Assembly: GCF_000611645.1 (NCBI RefSeq)
Contig: NW_014012322.1
Coordinates: 1 to 15,197 of the forward strand
Reading direction: 5' to 3'
From: Monoraphidium neglectum
Taxonomy: Eukaryota; Chlorophyta; Chlorophyceae; Sphaeropleales; Selenastraceae
DNA length: 15,197 nucleotides
The stretch's first letter is position 1. The number at the start of each line of letters is the position of its first letter. This document shows, in pieces, positions 1 to 8,382 of the stretch. The notes beneath the pieces are model-generated. The model worked only from the letters and a program-made list of their open reading frames with translations. It was not told where the DNA came from and searched no databases. A program made the position numbers and the translations under genes.

Positions 1-1764
1 ACCAACGAGATGCCATGAAGGTGGGGGGGTGGGGTAGGGTTTGGGTTTTGGGGTGGGTGGTTGGACCCGGTTGGGGGTGGGGGCGTTGACGCGGCAGGTA
101 CGAGCTGTGGCGGCGCCGCCGCGCGTACATGTAGATCGACAGTGTGGAGCTTGGCGTGTTCAAGATTATGTATGTGTGTAGCTGCGACATGCAGAGTCCC
201 TCCGCAACCACCCTCCGACAGGACGCGGTGGAGATGGCTGTGCTGTCCCACATCCGCCACCCGGCGGTGGTGGGGGTCTACGGCTGCTTCACAGACATGG
301 TGGAGGAGGCAGGAGACCCAGGTGCGCCGGTTGGGCAAGCGCGAGGCGCTTGCCGCCCCGGGAGGAAAGGCGGCGGGCATAGAAGGGGCCTGACGTGCTG
401 CCGTTGTGCTCGCCAGACGCCCTTCCTGCACGCGCCGGGTGACTGGCGTGAGGGATGTCGCGAATGGGCGTCCCCTAGTTACACGCGCGCCTGCCGGCTC
501 AGCCACAGCTTCCGCGCCTGGTTTCTCCCACCCCAACCCTTCCCCATGCCCCCCTCCGGCATGCCGTGTGTTTCTGCCCGCAGGGGCGTCTCCGCCGGCG
601 TCGGCGCGGCTGCCGCGGTACCGGCCGCTGCGGCCCGACGACCCCCAGGAGGCGATGGCCTGCAGTATCATCGTGATGGAGGTGAGGTTCGAACTGGGTT
701 CCCAGGGGGGGGGGCGATATCAGCATATTGAATGAGCGGTGGAGGGGGTGGGGAAGAAAGCTTGGCAGGGACAGGGAGGGGAGGGAAAGACGGAGGGGCA
801 GGGAGGCTGAGGCCGATGCTGGGTTGCTGGGCGTGTGCCAGCCAACAGCTTTGCACAGCACTGCAAGTGTTGGTCGTGTGTGTTTGTTTTGTAGGGTGGG
901 TGGGCTGGGCAGCCTAAACTGTGCGCGCAAGGGAGAAGGGCGCCTCGCTTGCTGTGGGTCGGTATTGGCTCGTCGTGCTGTGTACGGCACCACCCCCCAA
1001 AACGTATGGCGGGAGGGGCTCGCTCAGGCCCGCCGAGTCATGGCTAAGTGGGCCCTATGTCGCCCGGGGCTGCGGGCCTGCTGGCGCACTTGGGAGGACA
1101 ACAAAACGGCACAGCTCGTGCGTAAGCGACTTGGGGATGTGTGTACGCTGCGTCGTTCATCAAACCCACACCCCTGCTGCGGCCGCTCCCCTTCACCACC
1201 CCTTCCCCTGCAGTACTGCGACCAGGGCACCCTTCGGGATGCCATCGGGCGCGGGGTCGTGCACGCACGCATGTCAGACAAGATGATCGCCATCGACATC
1301 CTCACGGCCGCTGAGGTCAGATAGCTACGACACAGCAGCCATCTGCTCCCGGCTGCGCTCAGATCCTGCTTGCGGGCCGCATTTGCGCACTCTGGGGAGC
1401 CGCTGCCGCACGACGCCGCACGCGTGCGCAGGGGCTGCCTCTGCCGGCCGCGGCCCCCCACCCAGCGGGCCACTGAGATGCCATCGCCGCGTCCGCTTGA
1501 GAACATGGGGGGCCCCTCGCAGGGGACTCCCTCAGACGCCCTCAGTGCTGACCTGGACATGCAAAGCAACCACATTTCACCTTGACGCACGTGTGCCTGA
1601 GGGCTGTTGGCTGGTGTGCCGGACGCCCCGCCTCTGACAGTTGGGACACTCGCGTTTCGCCTTTGGAACCCTGGTATTCGTCCCCGCAGATCCTGCTGCA
1701 GATTGCCAGGAGCATCGCGTTTGTCCACGAGCGCGGCCTGCTGCACTGCGACATCAAGGTGTGG

Positions 1765-1803
<39 letters not shown>

Positions 1804-3901
1804 TGTGTGTGTGTGTATACGGGCATGGGTGCGTGTGTGCATGCGTGCGTGTGGGTATGGGGGGTGTGCACGTTTGTGTGCGTGCATGCACACGTGTGCG
1901 CGTGATTGGTGTTTGTGGGCCGTCTCGGAGCGGCTCTCATGCGCGCTTGTCTTGGAGAGAGAGACGGCGCAAGGAGGGCTGGGCACACCTGCGTCGGGCT
2001 TCGCTCCACACCCCGTCGTCGGCCGCCCTCGTCGGCCATGGCCCGCGGCCCCTGTGCGCGGTGCTGTCGATAAATGAAGGCAATGGCGCCCGGATCGCCT
2101 CCTGCGGTCTGATGCTGGTGGTTTTCCTTTGAGCTTGGCCGTGCTTACATCGATCGCCAGTGCACCCCGGTTCAAACGCCGCCGTCACGCAGACCGAAAA
2201 CATCCTGATCAAAACCGACGTCAGCAGCAGCCTGGGCTTTGCCTGCAAGGTGGGTGTGAGGGCGGCCGGCCCTCAAGAAATGCGCGGCTGCACATGTCTG
2301 CGTTTTCACCTCGCCGCCTCGTCATCGCGACGTCACCTCTGTCAGCCCTGCAGACGCTGCCCGCACAGCAAGCGCTGCCACTGACGGCGCGCTGCACGCG
2401 CCCCAGTTGGCGCCCTGCACACGGGGCGGCCAGGCACGGGCTCCTGCGGCGGGGACCGACCAGCCCCTTCGACTGAATCGCTCGTTCGGCCGCCTGACCG
2501 GCGGTGCTCCGCTCCGCTCCTGCGTTTGCGCCCGCCCCTCCCCCAGCTGGCGGACTTTGGGCTCGCCAAGATGCTGAACCAAGAGTGAGCATTTCCCCCT
2601 CCTGGCCCCCAACCCCTCGCGCCGCCCCCCTCCCCCCCACCCTTCCACTACCACCCCCCTGCCGATAAGGATTCTGCCGGCACATGCATGTCCGTCCGGT
2701 GCATGGGACAGGAAAATTTCACGCCTGCGCTCACCTCTTAGTAATACTGTTTGCACCAGCTTGCCCTTCCTCTCCTCTTGAGTCACCAAATGAAAATAAT
2801 TTGTCGCTTCGTTTAGTTGCTGGTGGTCGATTTGCACACCAGAGCACACGTCTGCCCTCAGCCGCCCCGCCCATCCATCTGACCATCCCGCCCGCACTGC
2901 CATGCACCCTCCTCAGGTCTTTCGTGCTCAACTGCAGCGGCGCCGGCACAATAACCCACAAGCCCCCTGAAGCGATGAGGGCCGGCACAAAGGCAAGAAG
3001 GGTGGCCGTTGTGCTGGATGATGCGCGGCCCTGGTTGTGCTGCGTCGAGGTCGGGCAGCTGTCTTTGCATGTGCCTGCGCCCCAATCTGGGCGTTAACTC
3101 GGATGGACGCAGCCGTTTGTTTGTGGGTATGGGAAGGGTTCGGCGTTTTCCAGACATGCGCTGGCGGGCTGCGGCCTTTCAACTCAACCGTCCTGCGTGC
3201 CGTCCTGCCGCGCCGCAGCTGACCCCCGCAGTGGACGCGTATGCTTTTGGCATCCTCATGTGGGAGGTGGGGGCTCTCGCCGCTGCAGTGGTGCTGTTGC
3301 TGCTTCTGCTCCTGCTGTGCGCGCGCGTGTGCACCGTTTGACCCGGCTGGATCCAATTTTGACTGCGCGTGGGCCACACACATGAAGCCTGAACCTTGAA
3401 GTTGCGTCGAGGGGTTGCTCTGTCATATACTTGTCCGTCCGCCCGTCGCCAGGTTTTGGGCGTGGTGTTTGTGGGGTCGAAGGACCCCCGCAACTTCTGT
3501 CGGTGACAATCTGACCCGCCCGGCCCGCCCCGCCGCACGCTTCACCCCCCTCCCACACCTCCAACCGCATGCCCTCCGCCGCCAATCCATCGCGTCGCTC
3601 ACAGCTGTACACCGGCAAGAGGCCCTACTGCGGCATGCGCAGGGAGGAGGTCGTGGAAAGCGTCCAAAAAGGCCTCCGCCCCGCCTTCAAGGCCGCCACC
3701 CCCCAGCCCTACGCGCAGCTGGCAAGAAGCTGCTGGGACCAGGACCCCGCGGCTCGCCCGAGCATGCCCCAGGTCGTCTCGGCGCTCAAGGCGATGATCC
3801 GCGGCCTGGAGCGCGAGCCAGGGCCCGAGGCGCCGCGGACGCCGCAGCCGCGGCCGCCGCCGCTGCGGCAGGTGTCACTATCCGCGGCGAGGTGCCCCTG
3901 A
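1..3901 (+). CDS. TKL-type protein kinase, 3' part of a multi-exon gene (5' partial)
   Basis: It would phosphorylate Ser/Thr or Tyr residues in a signalling pathway; the substrate is unknown. Exons placed by splice sites and phase: 135-321, 584-681, 1214-1315, 1690-1758, 2193-2249, 2547-2584, 2917-2992, 3219-3266, 3605-3901 (TGA). Numbering residues from 135: probable ATP-site Lys in 'VFKIM' (10), helix-C Glu in 'DAVEM' (33), 'IRHPAVVGVYG' (40-50), hinge 'IIVMEYCDQGTLRDAI', catalytic loop 'HCDIKTEN' (148-155), 'ADFGLAK' (DFG 174-176), 'GTITHKPPE' (194-202), 'DAYAFGILMWE' (215-225) and 'CWDQDPAARPSM' with Arg276. A short Pro-rich tail follows. The HRD Arg is Cys, so this is a non-RD kinase. 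The glycine loop and start are not visible. Bases 1-20 may be an earlier exon ('QRDAMK', then GTGGGG), and the 135 acceptor (TAG) is uncertain. The intron at 2993 appears to use a GC donor. The family call is firm; the subfamily and partner are not known. Confidence 0.83.
322..583 (+). other. kinase intron
   Basis: The donor is G|GTGCGC after 'EEAGDP' and the acceptor is TGCCCGCAG. The split Gly codon (phase 1) joins exactly to 'GASPP' in the next exon, which supports both junctions. I see nothing else in it. Confidence 0.75.
682..1213 (+). other. long kinase intron, no gene seen
   Basis: This 532-base intron separates 'IIVME' from 'YCDQGTL', which are contiguous in kinases. The donor is GTGAGG and the acceptor CCCCTGCAG, both phase 0. 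The first part is rich in G and A (about 735-815). No repeat array, RNA gene or nested coding region is recognisable. Confidence 0.75.
1316..1689 (+). other. kinase intron with atypical donor
   Basis: The donor GAG|GTCAGA is less typical than the GTGAG/GTGCG used elsewhere. The acceptor is TCCCCGCAG. Both are phase 0 and join 'DILTAAE' to 'ILLQIARS'. Nothing else is recognisable inside. Confidence 0.65.
1759..1910 (+). repeat. (GT)n microsatellite starting at a splice donor
   Basis: The donor after the 'HCDIK' exon is the first GT of the tract. A nearly pure (GT)n run occupies about 1765-1816. A looser TG/CG stretch with ATGC palindromes continues to about 1904. The rest of this 434-base intron, to 2192, shows nothing recognisable. 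Confidence 0.9.
2250..2546 (+). other. kinase intron
   Basis: The donor is AAG|GTGGGT and the acceptor CTCCCCCAG, phase 0, joining 'GFACK' to 'LADFG'. I see nothing else in it. Confidence 0.7.
2585..2916 (+). other. kinase intron, C-rich start
   Basis: The donor CAAGA|GTGAGC lies inside a Glu codon (phase 2) and the acceptor is CTCCTCAG|G, which restores the Glu. The first 80 bases are C-rich. Bases 2745-2830 are noticeably more AT-rich than the surroundings. No gene is seen. Confidence 0.7.
2993..3218 (+). other. probable GC-AG intron
   Basis: The best protein joint, 'RAGTK' to 'LTPAVDAYAFG', needs the donor AAAG|GCAAGA, with GC in place of GT. The acceptor is CGCCGCAG. A GT donor 15 bases downstream (AGG|GTGGCC) is also phase 0 but would insert five residues (A, R, R and neighbours) before subdomain IX and fits the donor consensus poorly. 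Confidence 0.55.
3267..3604 (+). other. kinase intron
   Basis: The donor is GAG|GTGGGG and the acceptor CGCTCACAG, phase 0, joining 'ILMWE' to 'LYTGKRP'. It holds a short CTG/CTC triplet-rich patch at about 3285-3320 and one GTTTGACC at 3337. Nothing else is seen. Confidence 0.7.
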
Positions 3902-4424
3902 GGTGGCGCAGGGCCAATGATGCGCGCGCGGGCCGTCGACGAGTGCGGCAGGGGCCCGCGGCGCCACGGGTCGCCCTCCCAAACCATTGCTATCCACCGC
4001 GGCGGCATGCGCCGCGCCCGCCCATTGGACACACGGGGGCTGGACGAGCCGGCGGCGGCGCCCCCGACTGCGCGCGCGGAGGCGGGGGCGAGCATTCCTA
4101 AGCAAGCCGCCAGCTGGCGGCGGCAGGCGCGTGCATGTGCCATTTGCCATATCGTCGGGTTGGGGCCACAGATTCTGCAAAGCCCATCCTTTTGTTAGGC
4201 TTTGGGGGCGCACGCTCAAGGACTGGTGCCCTGTTTCCCGCGTTGCTTACGGGCAGGGGGACACTACCACCACCACCAAAAAGAGTACACGCACACATGG
4301 AGTTGTGTGTGTGTATGCGTACTTGGAGAATGATAGGCTTTTGTGCAGTACCTCTTGCTCAGGCCCCCGGATGGAAGCAGGATTAATTGGAAGGAACACT
4401 TACCTCTGTTTTCATATTTGAACC

Positions 4425-4617
4425 ATCCCGCACGATCCCCTCTACGCACCCCTTCCCCTGCCCTGCCCCCTTGCTCTCCCCCACCCCTTTCCTGCCCGCC
4501 CGTCTTCCGGCCCCTCCCTCGTCCATTTCACCACAGCCGTCGCGCTCCCGGCCGCGCCCCCCTGGCGCGGCGCAGCCATCCCCTTTGGCCCCTGCCGCCC
4601 CTGTTTTGCTTTTGCAG
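4425..4617 (+). other. long pyrimidine tract ending in a splice-acceptor-like site
   Basis: A C/T-dominated stretch of roughly 190 bases ends in CTGTTTTGCTTTTGCAG|G, which resembles a strong 3' splice site. A second acceptor-like site (CTCCTTCCCCCCAG) ends at 4978. No clear donor partner or conserved protein follows, so I record the signal rather than a gene. Confidence 0.4.
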
Positions 4618-5229
4618 GGGCGCATGGGTGGGGCCCGCCCATCCAGACCGCGTCAAGCCGACCATGAGTCACCCCCAAGACACGTTCTGCACTCGAGGGA
4701 TGCGGCAACGCTTGGTCCACCCCTAACCGCCACCAAGGCCCGAAAAAACGAATGCGCCGCCGGCCGCGGCGCCCAACAAGCCAGGCCCGCCGCGTGCTGC
4801 CAGCCTTGCACGAATAAGAGGGGGCCGCCCCAAGCGCGCGCGCGCGGGGGACGCACGAACGATCCCAGATGCTGTCCCGCCGCGCGCGCGGTTTGCTGCG
4901 CGCCGGCCGTGCGAAGAGGGCAGACCGAGTTGTGTCGCCCGTGATGGGTTTATTATGCACTGCCTCCTTCCCCCCAGGTCACCCCCAGGAGTCGGCGCCT
5001 GATGCCAGCCCCTGCCACGCGCGTTCGTGCGCCAGAACTGTCTTTCCACGCTTCCTTGCTCAGCTGCCCGCCTTCCCACCGTTGTCATCCGTCCTCCCAG
5101 AGCGGGGCACGCCCCGGCGCCTCGTCATCTTCCAAAAAACAGGCGCTGCCGGCGGCCCTGCAAAAGACCTCCTTGCAACCGTCAGAGGCGCGGCCGCGGC
5201 TTGGGACCCGCCCGGCGCGCCGGCTGCCA

Positions 5230-5235
5230 AATAAA
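5230..5235 (+). promoter_or_regulatory. AATAAA, possible poly(A) signal
   Basis: There is an exact AATAAA on the plus strand 1.33 kb after the kinase stop. I saw no TGTAA on the plus strand between 3902 and 8382, so this is the only obvious candidate for the kinase transcript. A hexamer like this could also occur by chance. Confidence 0.3.
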
Positions 5236-6368
5236 CCCCCGGACTAATAGGGCTGCACTGCGCGATTCTGGGGCCGGCTTGCCCCAAGCAGCTGCTTCGC
5301 CGGGCGGGGGCTGGGGGCGCTGCTTGTGATTCAGCGCCACCCCAGGACCCGAACCGCTGACGCCCCCTCGAGTACGCTAGTGTTTTCATGCCCAGCCGCG
5401 CGACGCCGTGAAAGCGGGCCGCACGCAGCAGTTTGGGCGCGCCTGCGTGGGCGTGCGGGCCCTTGCGCCGGCCGCACGCGTAAAACTGCAGCCCACGTGA
5501 CCGCCTAGGCAGCCTGGCGCGGGTCGCTGAGGGACGCTGCAACCCTGTACGTAAGCACAGCACGCGCATGCGCTCCGGCGGCCCTGTCCTCGGCTACATA
5601 GTAGCTGCCTGGCAGTCGCTTTCCAAAAGAGCATCTTCCCTGGAACGGCTGCCCCCTCCCCTTCCAAGTTTGCTGCAGCGCACTGGCACTCCGCGCTTGC
5701 TGGTGCGGCTGATCTGATCTCACCAGAGCACACCGCTGCTGCGCATCAACGCGCCGCCACCTGTGCACCTATATGGCAGCCGAGCCTCCGCCGCCGCGGT
5801 GCGCGTGGCCCGCATGCGACCGGCAACGAGCTTTCAAGCGTCCGATTGTCGCGCACCACTGCAGGTTGGCAGCACTGGAACCTGGAACGCTCGCCTATTG
5901 CATGGATGTTTCAAACCGACTCGCCTCCGAGAGGCCCGAAACGAAGCGAGCGGGTGGCACCTGCCGCCCGCCGCCGCCCTGCAGATGAGAGCTGGGGCTC
6001 ACACGCAACATTTGGAAGCTTGCGTGCCGGTCGAAACCGCAAGGCTGCACTTTGGAGGCGGTGGAAAGTTCACTTGCGGGCCCTGCGACGCGGCTGTGAT
6101 TCTGGTGGGCGGCGTGGCTTCGTTTGAGCGGGCCCGTTTTGCCCCAACCAACCTCATGACCCACGTGGTTGTCGTGATCTGCGCAGAGCCAGGGCAAACT
6201 TGGTATTGCTGGATGGTACGTATGTATCTGGGTATTGTCGCGGCGCGGCGCCGCCGCTTGCTCTTGAAAAGTCCGAGCCAAGGCGGGGCTTCTGCTCGAC
6301 CACCCGCCCTGCGTGGCGCGTATGTCGCGACAGCACGGCCCCCCTTGATCACGTGCAAGGGGGGTGTT

Positions 6369-6396
6369 GGGCCTTTGGCAGTGGGCCTTTTGCAGT
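6369..6396. repeat. 14-base tandem duplication
   Basis: GGGCCTTTGGCAGT (6369-6382) is followed directly by GGGCCTTTTGCAGT (6383-6396), with one mismatch. It looks like a local slippage duplication. Confidence 0.7.
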
Positions 6397-7440
6397 AGGC
6401 AACCTGGAGGACATGCACACGAACACCGCACCACGTTTGATTTTTGGCATCTAGCTACCAGCGTCGTCCCTGACTGTGCCACTCGCCTGCTAGTTGCACA
6501 GTCGACGGGACGCCGGCAACTACGCATGTGCACCGTTGGTCCTGTGCTTTGAGCCTCACAAACACACAACCTTTTGCCGGAAAGGTCAAGGTCTCAATGG
6601 GAGCGCCGCGCTCCCCTCGGCGGACGGCTGCTCGAGTCCTGCCCTGCGCCGGGCACCGCTAAAGCTGCACGGCTCCGCGGCAACGCCAGTCTGTGCGCTT
6701 TGGAGAACGCAGCACTGCCTGCATGCTGCTCTACACACCACTTGTAGGCAGATGCAGCGAGTAGTGCCAACACCTTGCATTTTACAGGCCAACACGCTCT
6801 GCTGCCGGTGTTTGACACACGTGTGTACACGCCACCGGCGCAGATCACCCCGGCCGGCTTCACAGCACCCGCCTCAAAGCACCCAGCTCTGCACTCTGCT
6901 TGAGCCGCCCAAGCAAGCACCTTGGCATCCACACGCCCATTCCAATCCCGTCATGCCCCAGTGTTCCTCGGACATTTGTCATGTGTCAGCGTTAGCGGCA
7001 ACTGGACGCGGCAGCAGCGCCCTCCGGTGCAGGCTGGGCACGCCGCGGTCGAACGCAACCCGTGTGCTCAGTCGGTGGGGAGCTAAATGTCCAGTGTGCG
7101 TGTGTATGTGAGTAAAAAGTGTGTATTGCCCTGTGAAACCTCAAGCGATCGCCAGCCCTGCTCGATCGCGAGGCCCGCGTGCCATGTGTGTGCACCAGTC
7201 AATCTTGATGCCACTCCAAGGTGCGCCCGCCACTTCCTGAAGGCTTCAACACAAAACACCAAGACTGGGATTGGCTCATGGCCACGACGAAATAGCATCT
7301 ATCAGGATTGTTACACAGAGGGCTCTTGCACAATAACCGGTGGAGCCGCCAGTGTCACCCGCGCGGCTGTCGGCACAGAGCCTGTTGGGGTCACTGGCCC
7401 ACGGACCCAGCAGGTGGACGGATGGACGACGCTCCGTGAC

Positions 7441-7460
7441 TTACACAACATTACACAACA
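7441..7460. repeat. two exact 10-base tandem copies carrying minus-strand TGTAA
   Basis: TTACACAACA occurs twice in a row, followed by TAAC. Read on the minus strand, each copy carries TGTAA, the green-algal poly(A) signal. This could be a distal 3' end of the decarboxylase, about 930 bases after its stop, but that is speculative. Confidence 0.55.
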
Positions 7461-7533
7461 TAACGAAAACATGATTGCTTGCTTACTGGTCACAGCATGA
7501 TGCTTCAGGTGAGGACAGTCACTCTCAAGGACA

Positions 7534-7561
7534 GTCAACGGACGGCTGTCAGTCCGTTAAC
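7534..7561. repeat. inverted repeat (hairpin), 10-base arms
   Basis: GTCAACGGAC (7534-7543) and GTCCGTTAAC (7552-7561) are inverted copies with one mismatch and an 8-base spacer. No T-run follows, and it is not next to a coding end. Confidence 0.6.
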
Positions 7562-7634
7562 AGTGCCGCTGTAGGAGCTGCCGCACGCCGTCACGCCGGG
7601 GGTCCTGGACCGTGCTGGCCATGCCGGAGGCGGT

Positions 7635-7678
7635 GTGGTACAGAGCGGTGGCCGTGCGAATTAGGTGGTACAGAGCGG
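7635..7678. repeat. 14-base direct repeat, 30-base period
   Basis: GTGGTACAGAGCGG occurs at 7635-7648 and again at 7665-7678, exact, in the intergenic gap. Function is unknown. Confidence 0.7.
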
Positions 7679-7904
7679 CAGGTGTGCCAGTCTAGGGGTA
7701 CAACGGTCGGCTGAGCAGAGCCCTTTGCGGTTCTGCTGCGTCGATCAATTGGTGGGGCGCCGCCAGGCCCTGCAAGAGCTGCGGGCGGCTGCCACAAATC
7801 AGCATGCGTGTCACAGGGGTCAGCTGCGCGCGTGATCGTCGCGCCTCTTTCTGGGTGCATGATGCCTTGATGATAATGTCATGCACGAGCGTGCATTGCG
7901 GGGG

Positions 7905-7923
7905 CGTGTGTGTGTGTGTCACT

Positions 7924-7959
<36 letters not shown>

Positions 7960-7980
7960 AGTGTGTGGGTGCGTGTGTCG
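7905..7980. repeat. (TG)n microsatellite, intergenic
   Basis: An alternating TG tract interrupted by CAC, TA and GAG lies about 400 bases beyond the decarboxylase stop. Its longest pure run is about 7929-7957. Confidence 0.9.
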
Positions 7981-8322
7981 AATCTCAGCAGCTCTTGTGA
8001 ATGCATCGTGTCGCTGTGTGCAGGTGTGCCATGTGGGCGTGTGCGCTCACGGCAGCTTGCTTGCAGTGCAAACCAGCAAAGGCGGCGCCCAGAGGCGCGG
8101 CGGCGGCGCAACAAGGGGGACAACCCAACCAGGGATGACCAAGGAGTCACAGTAGCGAAGCACAAAAGTCCAAGATAAATTGCTCGTAGCGCTAGGGTCG
8201 GAGGACCCCTGAGGCAGCACCTCATGTGCCGTGTGCCGGTTGCTGGATCACTTGTGTGGCGCCCACGCAGCGCCCGCCGCCCAGCCGCGCCGCCCCAGCC
8301 GCAGCAGCGCTGCCTTTCGGCC

Positions 8323-8327
8323 TTACA
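8323..8327 (-). promoter_or_regulatory. TGTAA poly(A) signal of the decarboxylase gene
   Basis: The minus strand reads TGTAA 56 bases after the TGA at 8383-8385. UGUAA is the established poly(A) signal of chlorophyte algae and lies a short distance before the cleavage site. The resulting 3' untranslated region would be short for such algae, so a more distal site may be used. Confidence 0.45.
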
Positions 8328-8382
8328 GCAGAGCGCGCCGCGGGCCCCGCGTGCCGCGCGGCCGCGAGGCTCGCGGCCGCCC

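Larger units (their letters stand above)
3902..8382. other. 4.5 kb convergent intergenic gap, no recognisable gene
   Basis: This region separates the stop codons of two genes that point at each other, so it must hold both 3' untranslated regions. I see no conserved domain in any frame on either strand. The open frames that exist (for example around 5763-6398 plus, 5895-6569 minus, 6494-7111 plus) overlap one another, begin without a convincing start and have random-looking Cys/Arg/Ala-rich composition. About 5500-7500 looks less GC-rich and free of microsatellites compared with the flanks, which might mark an old insertion, but no transposon ends or protein fragments are visible. Specific signals are listed separately. 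Confidence 0.6.

Noticed and set aside
1..20. Preceding kinase exon ('QRDAMK' then GTGGGG donor)
   Set aside because: Only six codons are visible; the frame fits phase 0 into 135 but cannot be verified, so it is mentioned but not listed as an exon.
1024..2175. 383-residue minus-strand open frame with His-Thr repeats
   Set aside because: It runs antisense across two well-supported kinase exons, and the His/Thr repeats are just the translated (CA)n tract.
5763..6569. Open frames of 211 (plus) and 224 (minus) residues in the gap
   Set aside because: They overlap on opposite strands, lack convincing ATG starts, and have no recognisable motif. They are expected by chance in GC-rich DNA.
6494..7111. 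205-residue plus-strand open frame, Cys/His-rich
   Set aside because: No regular Cys/His spacing as in zinc fingers, no homology I recognise, and no exon signals.
7441..7680. CRISPR-like array
   Set aside because: The repeats are unrelated to one another, only two copies each, with no regular spacers, in a eukaryotic context.
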